The translations under genes and the position numbers were made by a program. Of a DNA stretch of 64,000 nt, positions 34,712 to 42,803 are shown in pieces. Source of the DNA: Evansella tamaricis. GTDB taxonomy: Bacteria > Bacillota > Bacilli > Bacillales > Salisediminibacteriaceae. The stretch is taken from NCBI RefSeq assembly GCF_019042215.1, contig NZ_JAHQCS010000096.1:1-64000 (forward strand), in the 5' to 3' direction. The notes beneath the pieces are model-generated. The model was not told the DNA's origin, ran no database searches, and was given only the letters and a program-made list of their open reading frames with translations. Positions within the stretch are counted from its first letter, which is position 1. The number at the start of each line of letters is the position of its first letter.

Positions 34712-34870
34712 ATGGAAACTAATTTCTTGCAGAAAGTCATATTAGCAAAGGAGGGGGATATGGATGCCATTCCAATTCCTGATGAAAAAGAGCAGAAAAA
34801 GTTATATTATACATTGAACAAGACGCTTTGGAAATCTAGTTGTCATTCCTGCACTGCCCTACGCTCGTGA
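34712..34870 (+). pseudogene. small ORF truncated by a dispersed repeat
   Basis: AAAGGAGG is 7 nt before the ATG of METNFLQKVILAKEGDMDAI. After about 41 codons the reading frame runs into a partial dispersed repeat (from 34836) that supplies the last ten residues and the stop. The N-terminal part does not match a family I know. The arrangement suggests a gene whose 3' end was replaced by the repeat. Confidence 0.45.
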
Positions 34871-34894
34871 TCCTAGGCGCTTGCGCTTTTCTTA
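34836..34894 (+). repeat. partial dispersed repeat copy
   Basis: Right half of the same element found complete at 34935-35061: it runs from CTAGTTGTCATTCCTGC to the GGCGCTTGCGCTTTTCTTA tail and differs by very few bases. Confidence 0.8.
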
Positions 34895-34934
34895 AAAGGT
34901 AAGAAAGTATAAGTTTTTGCACCTTCGGGAAAGT

Positions 34935-35061
34935 TGTCTAGCTCCAGCGCCTACTCGCTGCGGGGCACTTCGGAAGTGACAACCGAAGTCAAAGAGCGGA
35001 CTTCTGGTTGTCATTCCTGCACTGCCCTACGCTCGTGATCCTAGACGCTTGCGCTTTTCTA
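34935..35061 (+). repeat. complete dispersed intergenic repeat
   Basis: It begins TGTCTAGCTCCAGCGCCTAC, has an internal inverted repeat (CGAAGTC..GACTTC style arms around AAAGAGC), and ends CGCTTGCGCTTTTCT. A near-identical copy lies at 39418-39544. Such GC-rich palindromic elements are common between genes in Bacillaceae; their transposition mechanism is unknown and no transposase is encoded. Confidence 0.85.
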
Positions 35062-35126
35062 AATAATCCTTATGTTCCTTTACAAAATAAATTAAATTGT
35101 AGTAAACTTCTTGAAAGAAAGTTGAA

Positions 35127-35140
35127 ATAACGTTTGTTAT
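35127..35140. promoter_or_regulatory. candidate TetR operator upstream of its own gene
   Basis: ATAAC-GTTT-GTTAT, a perfect 5-bp inverted repeat with a 4-nt spacer, 26 nt upstream of the tetR start. The same palindrome with one spacer change occurs at 36005-36018. Confidence 0.65.
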
Positions 35141-35165
35141 CCGAAGACAGAGGGATGGGATTGTT

Positions 35166-35732
35166 TTGCCACCAAAAAATAAGTTTTCTAAAGAACAAAT
35201 TATTGATGCCGCTTTTTTGATTGCTAAGTCAGAAGGACTAGACAATATATCAATGCGGAAAATAGCCGAGAAAATTGGAAGTTCGGTTGCACCGATTTAC
35301 GTTAATTTTGACAACGTAGATGAGCTAAAATCAGCAGTAGTCAAGAAGTTGGTTGATATAAGTAAAGAAATATTAGAGGAACAAAACTCTGGACAACCAT
35401 TTTTAGATATAGGTATAGCAAGTCTTTTAGTTGCTAAGGAATATAAAGCATTATTTGTAGATTTAACAATGAAACCGAACAGTTATGCCGAACAGTACAA
35501 CCAGCAAATGGAGAAAGATCTTATTGCACGTATTAAAATGGATCCAGTTTTAGAAGGTTTTTCACAGGCCGAGATGATGAGCATTCTTTTAAAAATGAAA
35601 ATATTCCAGACGGGGTTATCCATTATGGTTGCTAATCAGTTACTTCCAGAAGAATTCACCGAAGAACAACTAATTTACTTACTACAATCCACAGGGAACG
35701 ATATCATTTCATCCACACGTAAACAAAAGTGA
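35166..35732 (+). CDS. TetR/AcrR family transcriptional regulator
   Basis: 188 residues. The helix-turn-helix lies at about 10-57 (FSKEQIIDAAFLIAKSEGLD then ISMRKIAEKIGSSVAPIYVNF), followed by an all-helical ligand domain. TTG start after GAGGGATGGGATTG. The palindrome ATAACGTTTGTTAT precedes it, and another precedes the serine hydrolase gene downstream. It therefore probably represses itself and that gene. The inducing ligand is unknown. Confidence 0.88.
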   Translation: MPPKNKFSKEQIIDAAFLIAKSEGLDNISMRKIAEKIGSSVAPIYVNFDNVDELKSAVVKKLVDISKEILEEQNSGQPFLDIGIASLLVAKEYKALFVDLTMKPNSYAEQYNQQMEKDLIARIKMDPVLEGFSQAEMMSILLKMKIFQTGLSIMVANQLLPEEFTEEQLIYLLQSTGNDIISSTRKQK

Positions 35733-36004
35733 GAGTGAAAAAACCATTGCCATTGCGAAAGTGATGCTGTGAAAAACTAAATCTAAGTATGTCTTGACAA
35801 AGGGTAGTGTAATAAGCTAGCCTTTTTTTCTTTTCTAATCGTGAGTTACTGACCCATACTAACGTCACTTGCAATGAATTTCCCGCAACACTTCATTGTT
35901 CCCCTTTTGAACAACTTTCCTTTTGATGTCAATTTCATTCGATGCCAATAAAAAAATTTTACTTTAGTATTGACAGTCTCCCCTCTTTATATTACAGTTG
36001 TTAC

Positions 36005-36018
36005 ATAACGTTAGTTAT
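36005..36018. promoter_or_regulatory. candidate TetR operator upstream of the membrane serine hydrolase
   Basis: ATAAC-GTTA-GTTAT, 45 nt before the hydrolase ATG and about 30 nt after TTGACA at 35970, so it would lie at or just after the promoter's transcription start. It matches the palindrome upstream of the tetR gene. Confidence 0.65.
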
Positions 36019-36062
36019 ATAAACAAATTTTGTAAATTATACATTTAGAGGAGAGAAATTTA

Positions 36063-38024
36063 ATGAAGTTTTTTAAAGTCGTCGTTAGTTTATCTTTGGT
36101 GTTGTTGATCATTTCCAGTGTTAGTTTTTCATCAGTAGGTGCTTCTTCACCGCATTTACAGGAGGACGATGTTGAAGAGTATCTAGATACGGTTGTAAAA
36201 GAATTGATGGAACAATCTCATATCCCTAATGCTACGATCTCTATTGTGTCCGAAGGAGAAGTAGTAATCTCAAAAGGATATGGTTATGCAGATTTAAATG
36301 AACGGGTACAAGTAGATGCAGAGGAAACGCTTTTTCGGGTAGGTTCCATCTCCAAGTTGTTTACATGGACAGCTGTTATGCAATTAGTGGAAAGAGAATT
36401 ACTAGATTTAGAGACGGATGTCAATGAGTATATAGATTTTGAGATTCCTGCTACACTTGAATTTGTTGAAGAAACAACAAAACCTGAACCAATTACACTT
36501 AAGCATTTGATGAGTCATACACCTGGATTTGAAGATTCATCTTCCGATCTTTATCGCCTTTCTGATGACCAAACCATCTCACTTAAGGATTACGTGCGAG
36601 AAAATGTCCCTAATCGAATTTTTCCAGCAGGTGAGGTCATCGCTTATTCCAATTACGGTACAGCTTTAGCTGGTTATATTGTGGAGCAAGTGTCTGGGAT
36701 GCCATTTGCAGAATATATTGATACTCATATATATGACGTATTGGGAATGGAGAACAGTACATTCCATCAACCTTTACAGGACGATTTTGCTGAAAATATG
36801 ACTAAGGCGTATCGTTATGTTGATGGGGAGTTTCAAGAAGGGATGTTTGAGTTTATCCTTGAACCTGCAGGGAGTATGAGCAGCACAGCTTCTGATATGA
36901 CGCCATTTATGCTGGCTTATTTACAAGGAGGGCAGTATGGGGGAGAGAGAATTTTAGAAGAAAATACAGTTGACGAAATGTTCAAGCCACTATTTAGTCA
37001 TCATCAAAGACTAGATGGAATGGCTCATGGATTTATTGAAGGGACATTTAACGAAAGAAGGACACTTTTTCATACGGGTAGCACCATGCTTTTTGATGCA
37101 GCACTATATTTACTGCCAGAAGAGCAAACAGGGGTTTTTATATCCCATAGCGGAGGCAACTACAACTTCAATACAGAAGTATTTCAAGCCTTATTAGATC
37201 GCTACTATCCATCAAACATGGAAAAAAGTAATATGGATACACCTCTATCTTCGGATGACCTACTGGAACGATCGAGTGCATTTGTAGGAGAGTATCAGCA
37301 GAACAGAAGAGAGCTGACGACATCAGAGAAATTCCTCAGCCTTCTAATGGGTGTCATTTCTGTTGATGTAGACGAAGACGGATATTTATTAGTAACTCAT
37401 TTGGGAGAAACAAACCGGTTTTTAGAAGTAGAGCCAGGTGTTTATCACAATTTAAGAGAAGGTAGCTCGCAAGATCCTATCGGTGATTTCAGAACCATTG
37501 TATTCGGTACAGATCCATTGGGCAAAACGCTACTAATGACTGATGGTCCAATGAGTTATTCTAAAGCTCAGTGGTATGAGACAACCGCCTTCAATATGAT
37601 GATCATCATGTTATCACTAGTATTTATGATTGGTAGTTTGTTATATTGGGGAATGAAAGCTGTCATTCAAAAAGTCAGACGTAATAAAAGCAAAGGATCA
37701 AAAGGATCCATTGCAGCAAAATGGTTGGCAATCATTTATGCATTTCTGTTAATCATTTTTGTAGTAGAATTTATGATGACGATGCAGTTTCATCCTGTTT
37801 ACCAATTACCAGCTGTCGCTTATGGAGAAGGGCCTGTATGGAGTGGGTTATTTCAGTGGGTTCCTTACATGATGGTTATTATTGGAGTAGGTATGGTTAT
37901 TTTCACGGTGTTCGTTTGGCGGAATCAGTATTGGAGAATGGCAGGAAGAATTCACTATACATTGTTATCAGTAGTAACGATGTTGTTTTTCTGGGTGTTT
38001 AGTTTTTGGAACTTCATAGGATAA
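36063..38024 (+). CDS. secreted/membrane serine hydrolase (beta-lactamase class C/PBP-like)
   Basis: 653 residues: a signal peptide (cleavage probably near SVGASS, residue 28), then a serine hydrolase fold (about 35-370), then a linker domain, and four to five transmembrane helices from about 505 onward. Catalytic motifs: SISK (SxxK, near residue 95), YSN (YxN) and HTGS (KTG equivalent). Such proteins are related to D-alanyl-D-alanine peptidases, esterases and PbpE/FmtA-like enzymes; the substrate is unknown. GAGGAGAG lies upstream. Located behind a tetR gene with shared operator palindromes, so expression is probably inducible. Confidence 0.88.
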   Translation: MKFFKVVVSLSLVLLIISSVSFSSVGASSPHLQEDDVEEYLDTVVKELMEQSHIPNATISIVSEGEVVISKGYGYADLNERVQVDAEETLFRVGSISKLFTWTAVMQLVERELLDLETDVNEYIDFEIPATLEFVEETTKPEPITLKHLMSHTPGFEDSSSDLYRLSDDQTISLKDYVRENVPNRIFPAGEVIAYSNYGTALAGYIVEQVSGMPFAEYIDTHIYDVLGMENSTFHQPLQDDFAENMTKAYRYVDGEFQEGMFEFILEPAGSMSSTASDMTPFMLAYLQGGQYGGERILEENTVDEMFKPLFSHHQRLDGMAHGFIEGTFNERRTLFHTGSTMLFDAALYLLPEEQTGVFISHSGGNYNFNTEVFQALLDRYYPSNMEKSNMDTPLSSDDLLERSSAFVGEYQQNRRELTTSEKFLSLLMGVISVDVDEDGYLLVTHLGETNRFLEVEPGVYHNLREGSSQDPIGDFRTIVFGTDPLGKTLLMTDGPMSYSKAQWYETTAFNMMIIMLSLVFMIGSLLYWGMKAVIQKVRRNKSKGSKGSIAAKWLAIIYAFLLIIFVVEFMMTMQFHPVYQLPAVAYGEGPVWSGLFQWVPYMMVIIGVGMVIFTVFVWRNQYWRMAGRIHYTLLSVVTMLFFWVFSFWNFIG

Positions 38025-38181
38025 TTGATTACAGACTATTTTTGATATAGCATGGCATCGTATTACTGAAGGTTTTGAAAACACAAGGGGGCAGAGGAAC
38101 AGAAGGCTGTTAAATGCCCCCCTTGATATGTGAGAGTACTTTGTACTATAAATTAAGCATGTCAAAGGAATATAGTTCTCA

Positions 38182-39261
38182 TTAAGAGAGTTTAGCTAAT
38201 TGCATTATTACTTTCATTAGCATAAACTTTACACCTTTTTTTGCATATGAAAAATCATTAAAGGTCCCAATAAAGTACGCATCCATTTTAGGGTGGTAGA
38301 ACATATAGGCACCAGTTACACCTGCATGACCCCAACAATTAAACATTTTTGGCATAAGGAGGGGAATGGTTTTAAACTGCATAATACCATAACCATAATC
38401 AATGCCTGTCTCATATTTCATTTTGTCCTGAAACATTTTCTCAAGTGTTTCTTGTCCTACAAGCTCATATGAGACCAAAGCTTTCATGAATTTGAGCATA
38501 TCCTCCCTAGTGGACACGATCCCACCACCGGTGTAGTCGAGACTGCCATATCCTTTATGGTTGGTGATGTTTTTTTGATTAGCGTAAAAGTCAGCCATAG
38601 GTTTGGTAGTTTCATCAATGGATGTCGACTGGTGGAGGAATGAGGAATGAACCATTCCTAAAGGCTCAAAGAAAAATTGTTTTAGCACTTCATGGAAAGG
38701 GAGCCCGGTTACTTTTTCAATAATGAATCCCAATAAGTGATAGTTTGTATCTGTATATTTAAATCCATCGCCAGGAGGGAAATGAGGCTTTAAATTGTCT
38801 TTTGCCCAAGCTACGGTCTCCTGAGTACTCATGTGAAAATCCGGATTCTCAAGGACTTTTTCTAATAGTGGCCAGAAATTGTCGGGTAATCCAGAGCTAT
38901 GATTTAATAGATGTTTGATTTTTATCTCATTTGAATAATCGACTTCATTATATAAATGGAGATGATGGAGCAATTCCTTGTCTAAATAGCTTGAAATAGA
39001 GTCATCAAAGGATAATTGATTTTTTTCATATAACATACTAATTAATACGGAGGTGAATATTTTTCCCACGCTTGCCATATAAGCTGGTTGATCAGGATCC
39101 ATTGCTCCATCGGCAAGATTTAAGTGAATTCCCAACTTCTCAGAAGAAACTAGTAAAGCAGCACTTTTTAGATTGTTATCTTTTTGTCTCTGTTTTCGAA
39201 AAGAATTTTCAATAGAGCTTAAAATCTTTTCTTTTTGTTTTGATTCAACTGTCTTCGTCAT
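38182..39261 (-). CDS. serine hydrolase (beta-lactamase superfamily)
   Basis: 359 residues without a signal peptide, so apparently cytoplasmic. Motifs: ASVGK (SxxK near residue 85), YTDTNY at the YxN position (Asn is one residue later than usual) and CWGHAGVTGAY in place of KTG. Active-site pieces are thus mostly present, and it may be an esterase or peptidase. ATG with GAGGAGGATAAGGG upstream. It converges on the membrane serine hydrolase and is followed by a dispersed repeat on its upstream side. Confidence 0.85.
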   Translation of the reverse strand: MTKTVESKQKEKILSSIENSFRKQRQKDNNLKSAALLVSSEKLGIHLNLADGAMDPDQPAYMASVGKIFTSVLISMLYEKNQLSFDDSISSYLDKELLHHLHLYNEVDYSNEIKIKHLLNHSSGLPDNFWPLLEKVLENPDFHMSTQETVAWAKDNLKPHFPPGDGFKYTDTNYHLLGFIIEKVTGLPFHEVLKQFFFEPLGMVHSSFLHQSTSIDETTKPMADFYANQKNITNHKGYGSLDYTGGGIVSTREDMLKFMKALVSYELVGQETLEKMFQDKMKYETGIDYGYGIMQFKTIPLLMPKMFNCWGHAGVTGAYMFYHPKMDAYFIGTFNDFSYAKKGVKFMLMKVIMQLAKLS

Positions 39262-39417
39262 CCCTTATCCTCCTCTATTCGGGGTAGATATTTTGTATTA
39301 TAATGTTAAATAAATTGTGCTATATTTTGTAAATTCTGATAAATTAATTGTATCATATATTCCCATATTTGGGACTATTTTAAAAGATAAGAATTTAAGT
39401 TTTGGTACCTTCGGGCA

Positions 39418-39544
39418 ATGTCTAGCTCCAGCGCCTACTCGCTGCAAGGCACTTCGGAAGTGACAACTGAAGGCAAAGAGCGGACTTCAAGTTGTCATTC
39501 CTCCACTACCCTACGCTCGTGATCTTAGGCGAATGCGCTTTTCA
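39418..39544 (+). repeat. complete dispersed intergenic repeat
   Basis: Nearly identical to the copy at 34935-35061, from TGTCTAGCTCCAGCGCCTAC to GCGAATGCGCTTTTC. The upstream flank TACCTTCGGGCAA also resembles the flank of the other copy (CACCTTCGGGAAA), so the element may be a little longer than marked. Confidence 0.85.
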
Positions 39545-39685
39545 TAATGATTGTAATATTCTTTAACAAAGGCAAGATTTAATAGATTCCCATTAAATTG
39601 TCGCGAATCTTAAGAGGAGTAAGTAAATTACGGTCAATGACGAAACCCTCTCTTTTAAAGGGGAGTAGTTAGTATAGGAGGTCAC

Positions 39686-40219
39686 ATGTTACATTTCATC
39701 GAGCAGCTGAAATTTGGTAATGAAAAACAACAGAGAGCTTATTATGCCATAAGTAAATTAGGAATAATGGAAGATTTAGGAGTTTATAACCCTATCCTAT
39801 GTGGAACCCTACCAATTCAGATTGACATAATAGACTCCGATTTAGATATAATCATGGAAGTGTATGATTTTAAGCAGTTTGAAATAAAAGTGAGAAACTT
39901 ATATGAGAATACAGATAACTTTAAACTGAAAGAGATCGAAATTAGAAATAGACCAGTCATCAAGGCAAATTTTCATTTTCAAGGTTTTGAATTTGAACTG
40001 TTTGGACAAGCCCAACCAGTTAATAAACAAAATGCTTATTTACATATGGTCATTGAAAGTAAAATACTTGAAGAAAATCCAACTATGAAAGAAAAGATAA
40101 TCTCATTAAAGAAACAAGGATACAAAACAGAACCGGCCTTTTGCAAAGTTTTAGGATTAACTGGAGACCCGTATATAAGCCTGTTGGAATTTGGAAAAGC
40201 AAATGGATATTTAGAATAG
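39686..40219 (+). CDS. DUF4269 family protein (nucleotidyltransferase-like)
   Basis: 177 residues. The block CGTLPIQIDIIDSDLDIIMEV near residue 40 is the family hallmark and resembles the GS/T...DxD strand of a nucleotidyltransferase fold. No transferase activity is shown for the family. AGGAGGTCAC precedes the ATG. It stands alone, closed by an 18-bp hairpin at 40268-40306. Confidence 0.85.
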   Translation: MLHFIEQLKFGNEKQQRAYYAISKLGIMEDLGVYNPILCGTLPIQIDIIDSDLDIIMEVYDFKQFEIKVRNLYENTDNFKLKEIEIRNRPVIKANFHFQGFEFELFGQAQPVNKQNAYLHMVIESKILEENPTMKEKIISLKKQGYKTEPAFCKVLGLTGDPYISLLEFGKANGYLE

Positions 40220-40267
40220 ATTTGTAATCTATACACGTGGCTCGCTCTCAACTAATCTAGTATTTAA

Positions 40268-40306
40268 AGAAGTAGAGAAGGAGGTAGTTATCTCCTCTCT
40301 ACTTCT
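40268..40306. terminator. terminator/hairpin between DUF4269 and the MgtE-like gene
   Basis: AGAAGTAGAG-AAGGAG pairs with CTCCT-CTCTACTTCT around an 8-nt loop. T runs are poor on both sides, so the efficiency is uncertain. Confidence 0.6.
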
Positions 40307-40408
40307 ATCTTAGTGTTAGATAACATTTGACTAGTCTGTGAACTCCAATCAAATAATTCTTTAGAAGGCATGTGTCTTCTTTCAAAAGCAGTTTATTTGT
40401 TTTCCTGT

Positions 40409-41029
40409 TTACAGTAAGTGTGATAACAAAATAGTAGCTAAACTGAAATAGATTAATAGGCCAGTTACATCTTTAATGGTTGTAATGAATGGATCTGATC
40501 CAGCAGCTTGGTCGAACCCTAATTTAACAAGAATATAAGGTATTAAAAATCCAAGTGTTGTAGCGATTGTTACCGTAAAGAATAAAGAAAGACCTACGAC
40601 TAACCCAAGTGCAAAGATACCTTGCCATAAGTATGCAATGATACATGCGGCAACCCCAAGGGCAGCACCCATACTGACTCCGACTAAGACTTCTTTTGCT
40701 AAGTGACTTTTCCATTTATCAAAGGTGATTTGTCCTAGTACATATGCTCTTGTGAAAATTGAAGAAGATTGTGTACCGGCATTTCCTCCCATATCCATAA
40801 TTACTGGTATGAAAATAGCTAATATAACGATTGCCTCTAATGCTTCCTCGAATGCGCCAACTACTGCTCCAGCAAGCATTCCTCCGATTAGTGTAATAAT
40901 TAAAAATGGTAGGCGAACTTTCCAAATTTGTAGAACTGATCCGTTTACTAACACATCACTTTTAAGTGCTTCCTTTGCTTGATAATCTTCTAATTCTTTT
41001 ACTTTTAAATCTGATTCTAATCTTGCCAT
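40409..41029 (-). CDS. MgtE transmembrane domain protein without regulatory domains
   Basis: 206 residues covering only the five-helix MgtE membrane domain. A short N-terminus replaces the usual MgtE_N and CBS domains. Pore features are present: PVIMDMGGNAGTQSS and, in the last helix, AAGSDPFITTIKDVTGLL with the conserved acidic residues. MgtE proteins act as homodimeric Mg2+ channels gated by the missing cytosolic domain, so this form should lack normal Mg2+ gating. GAGGAGGATATC precedes the ATG. Its own M-box riboswitch lies upstream, supporting a role in Mg2+ supply. Confidence 0.88.
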   Translation of the reverse strand: MARLESDLKVKELEDYQAKEALKSDVLVNGSVLQIWKVRLPFLIITLIGGMLAGAVVGAFEEALEAIVILAIFIPVIMDMGGNAGTQSSSIFTRAYVLGQITFDKWKSHLAKEVLVGVSMGAALGVAACIIAYLWQGIFALGLVVGLSLFFTVTIATTLGFLIPYILVKLGFDQAAGSDPFITTIKDVTGLLIYFSLATILLSHLL

Positions 41030-41154
41030 TTTGATATCCTCCTCTGTGACATGTGTTGGACCATGCCTGTAATTTTTTGTTTTTGAAAAAAATAAAGAAA
41101 CTCGAATGACTCAGGTTCAGGACTACTATCCAAGACATACCACCTCCAGACATC

Positions 41155-41190
41155 AAAAAATTAAAAAACACCTTCACGAATGAAGGTGTT
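41155..41190 (-). terminator. M-box expression-platform terminator (minus strand)
   Basis: AACACCTTCATTCGTGAAGGTGTT with TTTTTAATTTTTT after it on the minus strand, between M-box 1 and the MgtE-like gene. A left-arm overlap with the aptamer's 3' strand is expected but was not proven by folding. Confidence 0.8.
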
Positions 41191-41248
41191 AAGCACAGCA
41201 AAACAAAGCATGTACAGTACAATGTACAATACAATAACTATTTCCTCC

Positions 41249-41400
41249 ATTCGTAGAGCTTTAGCACTGTACGGCATAGGACAAATGTGTCCAGCTACAT
41301 TAAAAATCACCTTAATTCGATGATTCCTGTTGACCCATTGGCGTCTTTGGACATTTTTGGGCAGCAGCGTGTCTCCGTACAGGAGCCTCACCTAACGAGG
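41249..41400 (-). promoter_or_regulatory. M-box (Mg2+) riboswitch 1
   Basis: Read on the minus strand it has the ykoK-leader core: CCTCGTTAGGTGAGGCTCC, ACGCTGCTGCCCAAAAATGT, CAATGGGTCAACAGGAATC, CCTATGCCGTACAGTGCTAA and AGCTCTACGAATGGAGG. It senses cytosolic Mg2+ and terminates transcription when Mg2+ is ample. It lies 220 nt before the MgtE-like gene and faces away from M-box 2. Confidence 0.93.
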
Positions 41401-41424
41401 TATTCAGTTAAATTCACAAGTTCG

Positions 41425-41454
41425 ATACTATAGCATATTTTTCGTGGTGTCAAT
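41425..41454 (-). promoter_or_regulatory. promoter of M-box 1 transcript
   Basis: On the minus strand TTGACA, 17 nt, TAGTAT, ending 25 nt upstream of the aptamer. Confidence 0.65.
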
Positions 41455-42185
41455 AACAAATTTAAAATTAAAATAATCGCACTTTTATATAGATAGGACA
41501 GTGCAAAAGCTCTACCAGTTTAAGAAATTAGCATTATGCAAATGATTTTTTTACTATGGAAGATAACCGACAAAAGGCAATATAAACGAAAAACGAAAAC
41601 CAGCAAAAAAGATCTTCAACTCCCAATGAGAATGAGAGAAACCATTATCGTGGCATTTTTTTGCATTTTGTTGTACAGGGATAGAAGCATGATTGTCAAT
41701 GAGTTCTCTATCAACGAATTATAGTAGACTCGATGTTAATGTTGATGTGGTGTTATGGCATGGACGTTTTCCTGTTTTTAAGAGAAAGAGAAGCAGAATC
41801 TACTAGTTCTGGAACCTTCGGGCATGCCACAGGACGTGGAGTTTTGCCTGATTGACGGATTTACTCCAGTGCGATATTTGTAGAGGAAGAGACAGCATGG
41901 CTGCGGGGCACTTCAGTGAGGCTACTACTTGTGTTGCATCATGTAGCGTTGCTAGAAGTAATTGCAGGACAAACATTTTTATTTAATTAGCTATGTTTAA
42001 GGATGATGTTGATGATTGAATATAGTGTTGATTGTAGCGAACCGCCCGGGGATAAGAAGACACCATGTATACGAACGAAGGGAGTAGACATGGATGGCGC
42101 ACTTGTGCCTATGGTGAAAGAGAGTGTCCTAAAGCGAAAATCAACAACAAAGAATAATACAGCAAATTTATTAAAGAAATAGTTA
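41455..42185. other. gene-free spacer between the divergent M-box units
   Basis: About 730 bases with no convincing gene. The part from about 41790 to 42110 is richer in G+C than the flanks and contains ACCTTCGGGC, GCTGCGGGGCACTTC and inverted arms (GTGGAGT .. ACTCCAG). This recalls the dispersed repeat, possibly in decayed form. Small frames here (for example 41536-41724) have no ribosome site. Confidence 0.4.
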
Positions 42186-42214
42186 TTGACAGTACATTAT
42201 TATTGATGTAAAGT
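42186..42214 (+). promoter_or_regulatory. promoter of M-box 2 transcript
   Basis: TTGACA, 17 nt, TAAAGT, ending about 23 nt before the aptamer. Confidence 0.5.
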
Positions 42215-42236
42215 TTGCATAGTAAATGGAATAAAA

Positions 42237-42391
42237 CCTCGTTAGGTGAGGCTCCTGTGCTGGAGATACGCTGCTGCCCAAAAATGTCCAAAGACGCCAA
42301 TGGGTCAACAGAAACCATCGACATAAGGTGGTTTTTAACGTAGCTGGAATGTTTCCTATGCCGCACAGTGCTAAAGCTCTACGAATGGAGG
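42237..42391 (+). promoter_or_regulatory. M-box (Mg2+) riboswitch 2
   Basis: Same conserved core as M-box 1, on the plus strand: CCTCGTTAGGTGAGGCTCCT, ACGCTGCTGCCCAAAAATGT, CAATGGGTCAACAGAAACC, CCTATGCCGCACAGTGCTAA and AGCTCTACGAATGGAGG. It leads to a terminator at 42460-42492 and then the full mgtE gene. Confidence 0.95.
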
Positions 42392-42459
42392 AAGATACTC
42401 ATGTGCCAGCATGCCTATTTAGGCAGGTTTTATGGTACTTTCATTGGGATGGTTACATT

Positions 42460-42492
42460 CCCCACCTTCATTCGAGAAGGTGGGGTTTTTGA
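42460..42492 (+). terminator. M-box 2 expression-platform terminator
   Basis: CCCCACCTT .. AAGGTGGGG stem followed by TTTTTGAATTTT. This is the expected off-switch upstream of mgtE. Confidence 0.88.
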
Positions 42493-42524
42493 ATTTTATT
42501 TTTTATTGGAGGTGGTAATTAGAC

Positions 42525-42632
42525 ATGGATAGTGCTCCTTGTACTAGTTGTTATACTACTTTTTTTATGGAGAAAACGAGCTATAGATACTGTGGGTCTG
42601 TTACTACTTCATATTCTGTACGAATAATTTAG
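42525..42632 (+). CDS. possible small ORF between M-box 2 and mgtE
   Basis: GGAGGTGG lies 9 nt before an ATG that opens a 35-codon frame (MDSAPCTSCYTTFF...). In the next frame (from about 42532) the same bases encode a strongly hydrophobic helix followed by a basic turn (VLLVLVVILLFLWRKRA). This suggests that the original product was a small membrane peptide shifted out of frame, or that neither frame is real. Low confidence. Confidence 0.25.
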   Translation: MDSAPCTSCYTTFFMEKTSYRYCGSVTTSYSVRII

Positions 42633-42803
42633 TCATTCTTGCTTTTATAGATATTGTTTTTCTCTAGTCAGGAAAAAAATTTTGTTTTAATAATGTATGA
42701 GATGGGGAAATCAAAGGAAAAAGGTGAATATTTTTTTTACATAAATAGGAACCTATGAGAATAACACCTTTCTTATGCATACTTGTCAAAGGAGGTAATA
42801 AAG

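Noticed and set aside
41161-41391. Minus-strand frames over M-box 1 and the similar frame at 42109-42366
   Set aside because: They fall inside riboswitch aptamers, whose sequence is conserved as RNA.
41536-41724. 62-residue frame in the Mg2+ spacer as a gene
   Set aside because: No ribosome site and no conserved feature; Lys-rich A/T composition explains the open frame.
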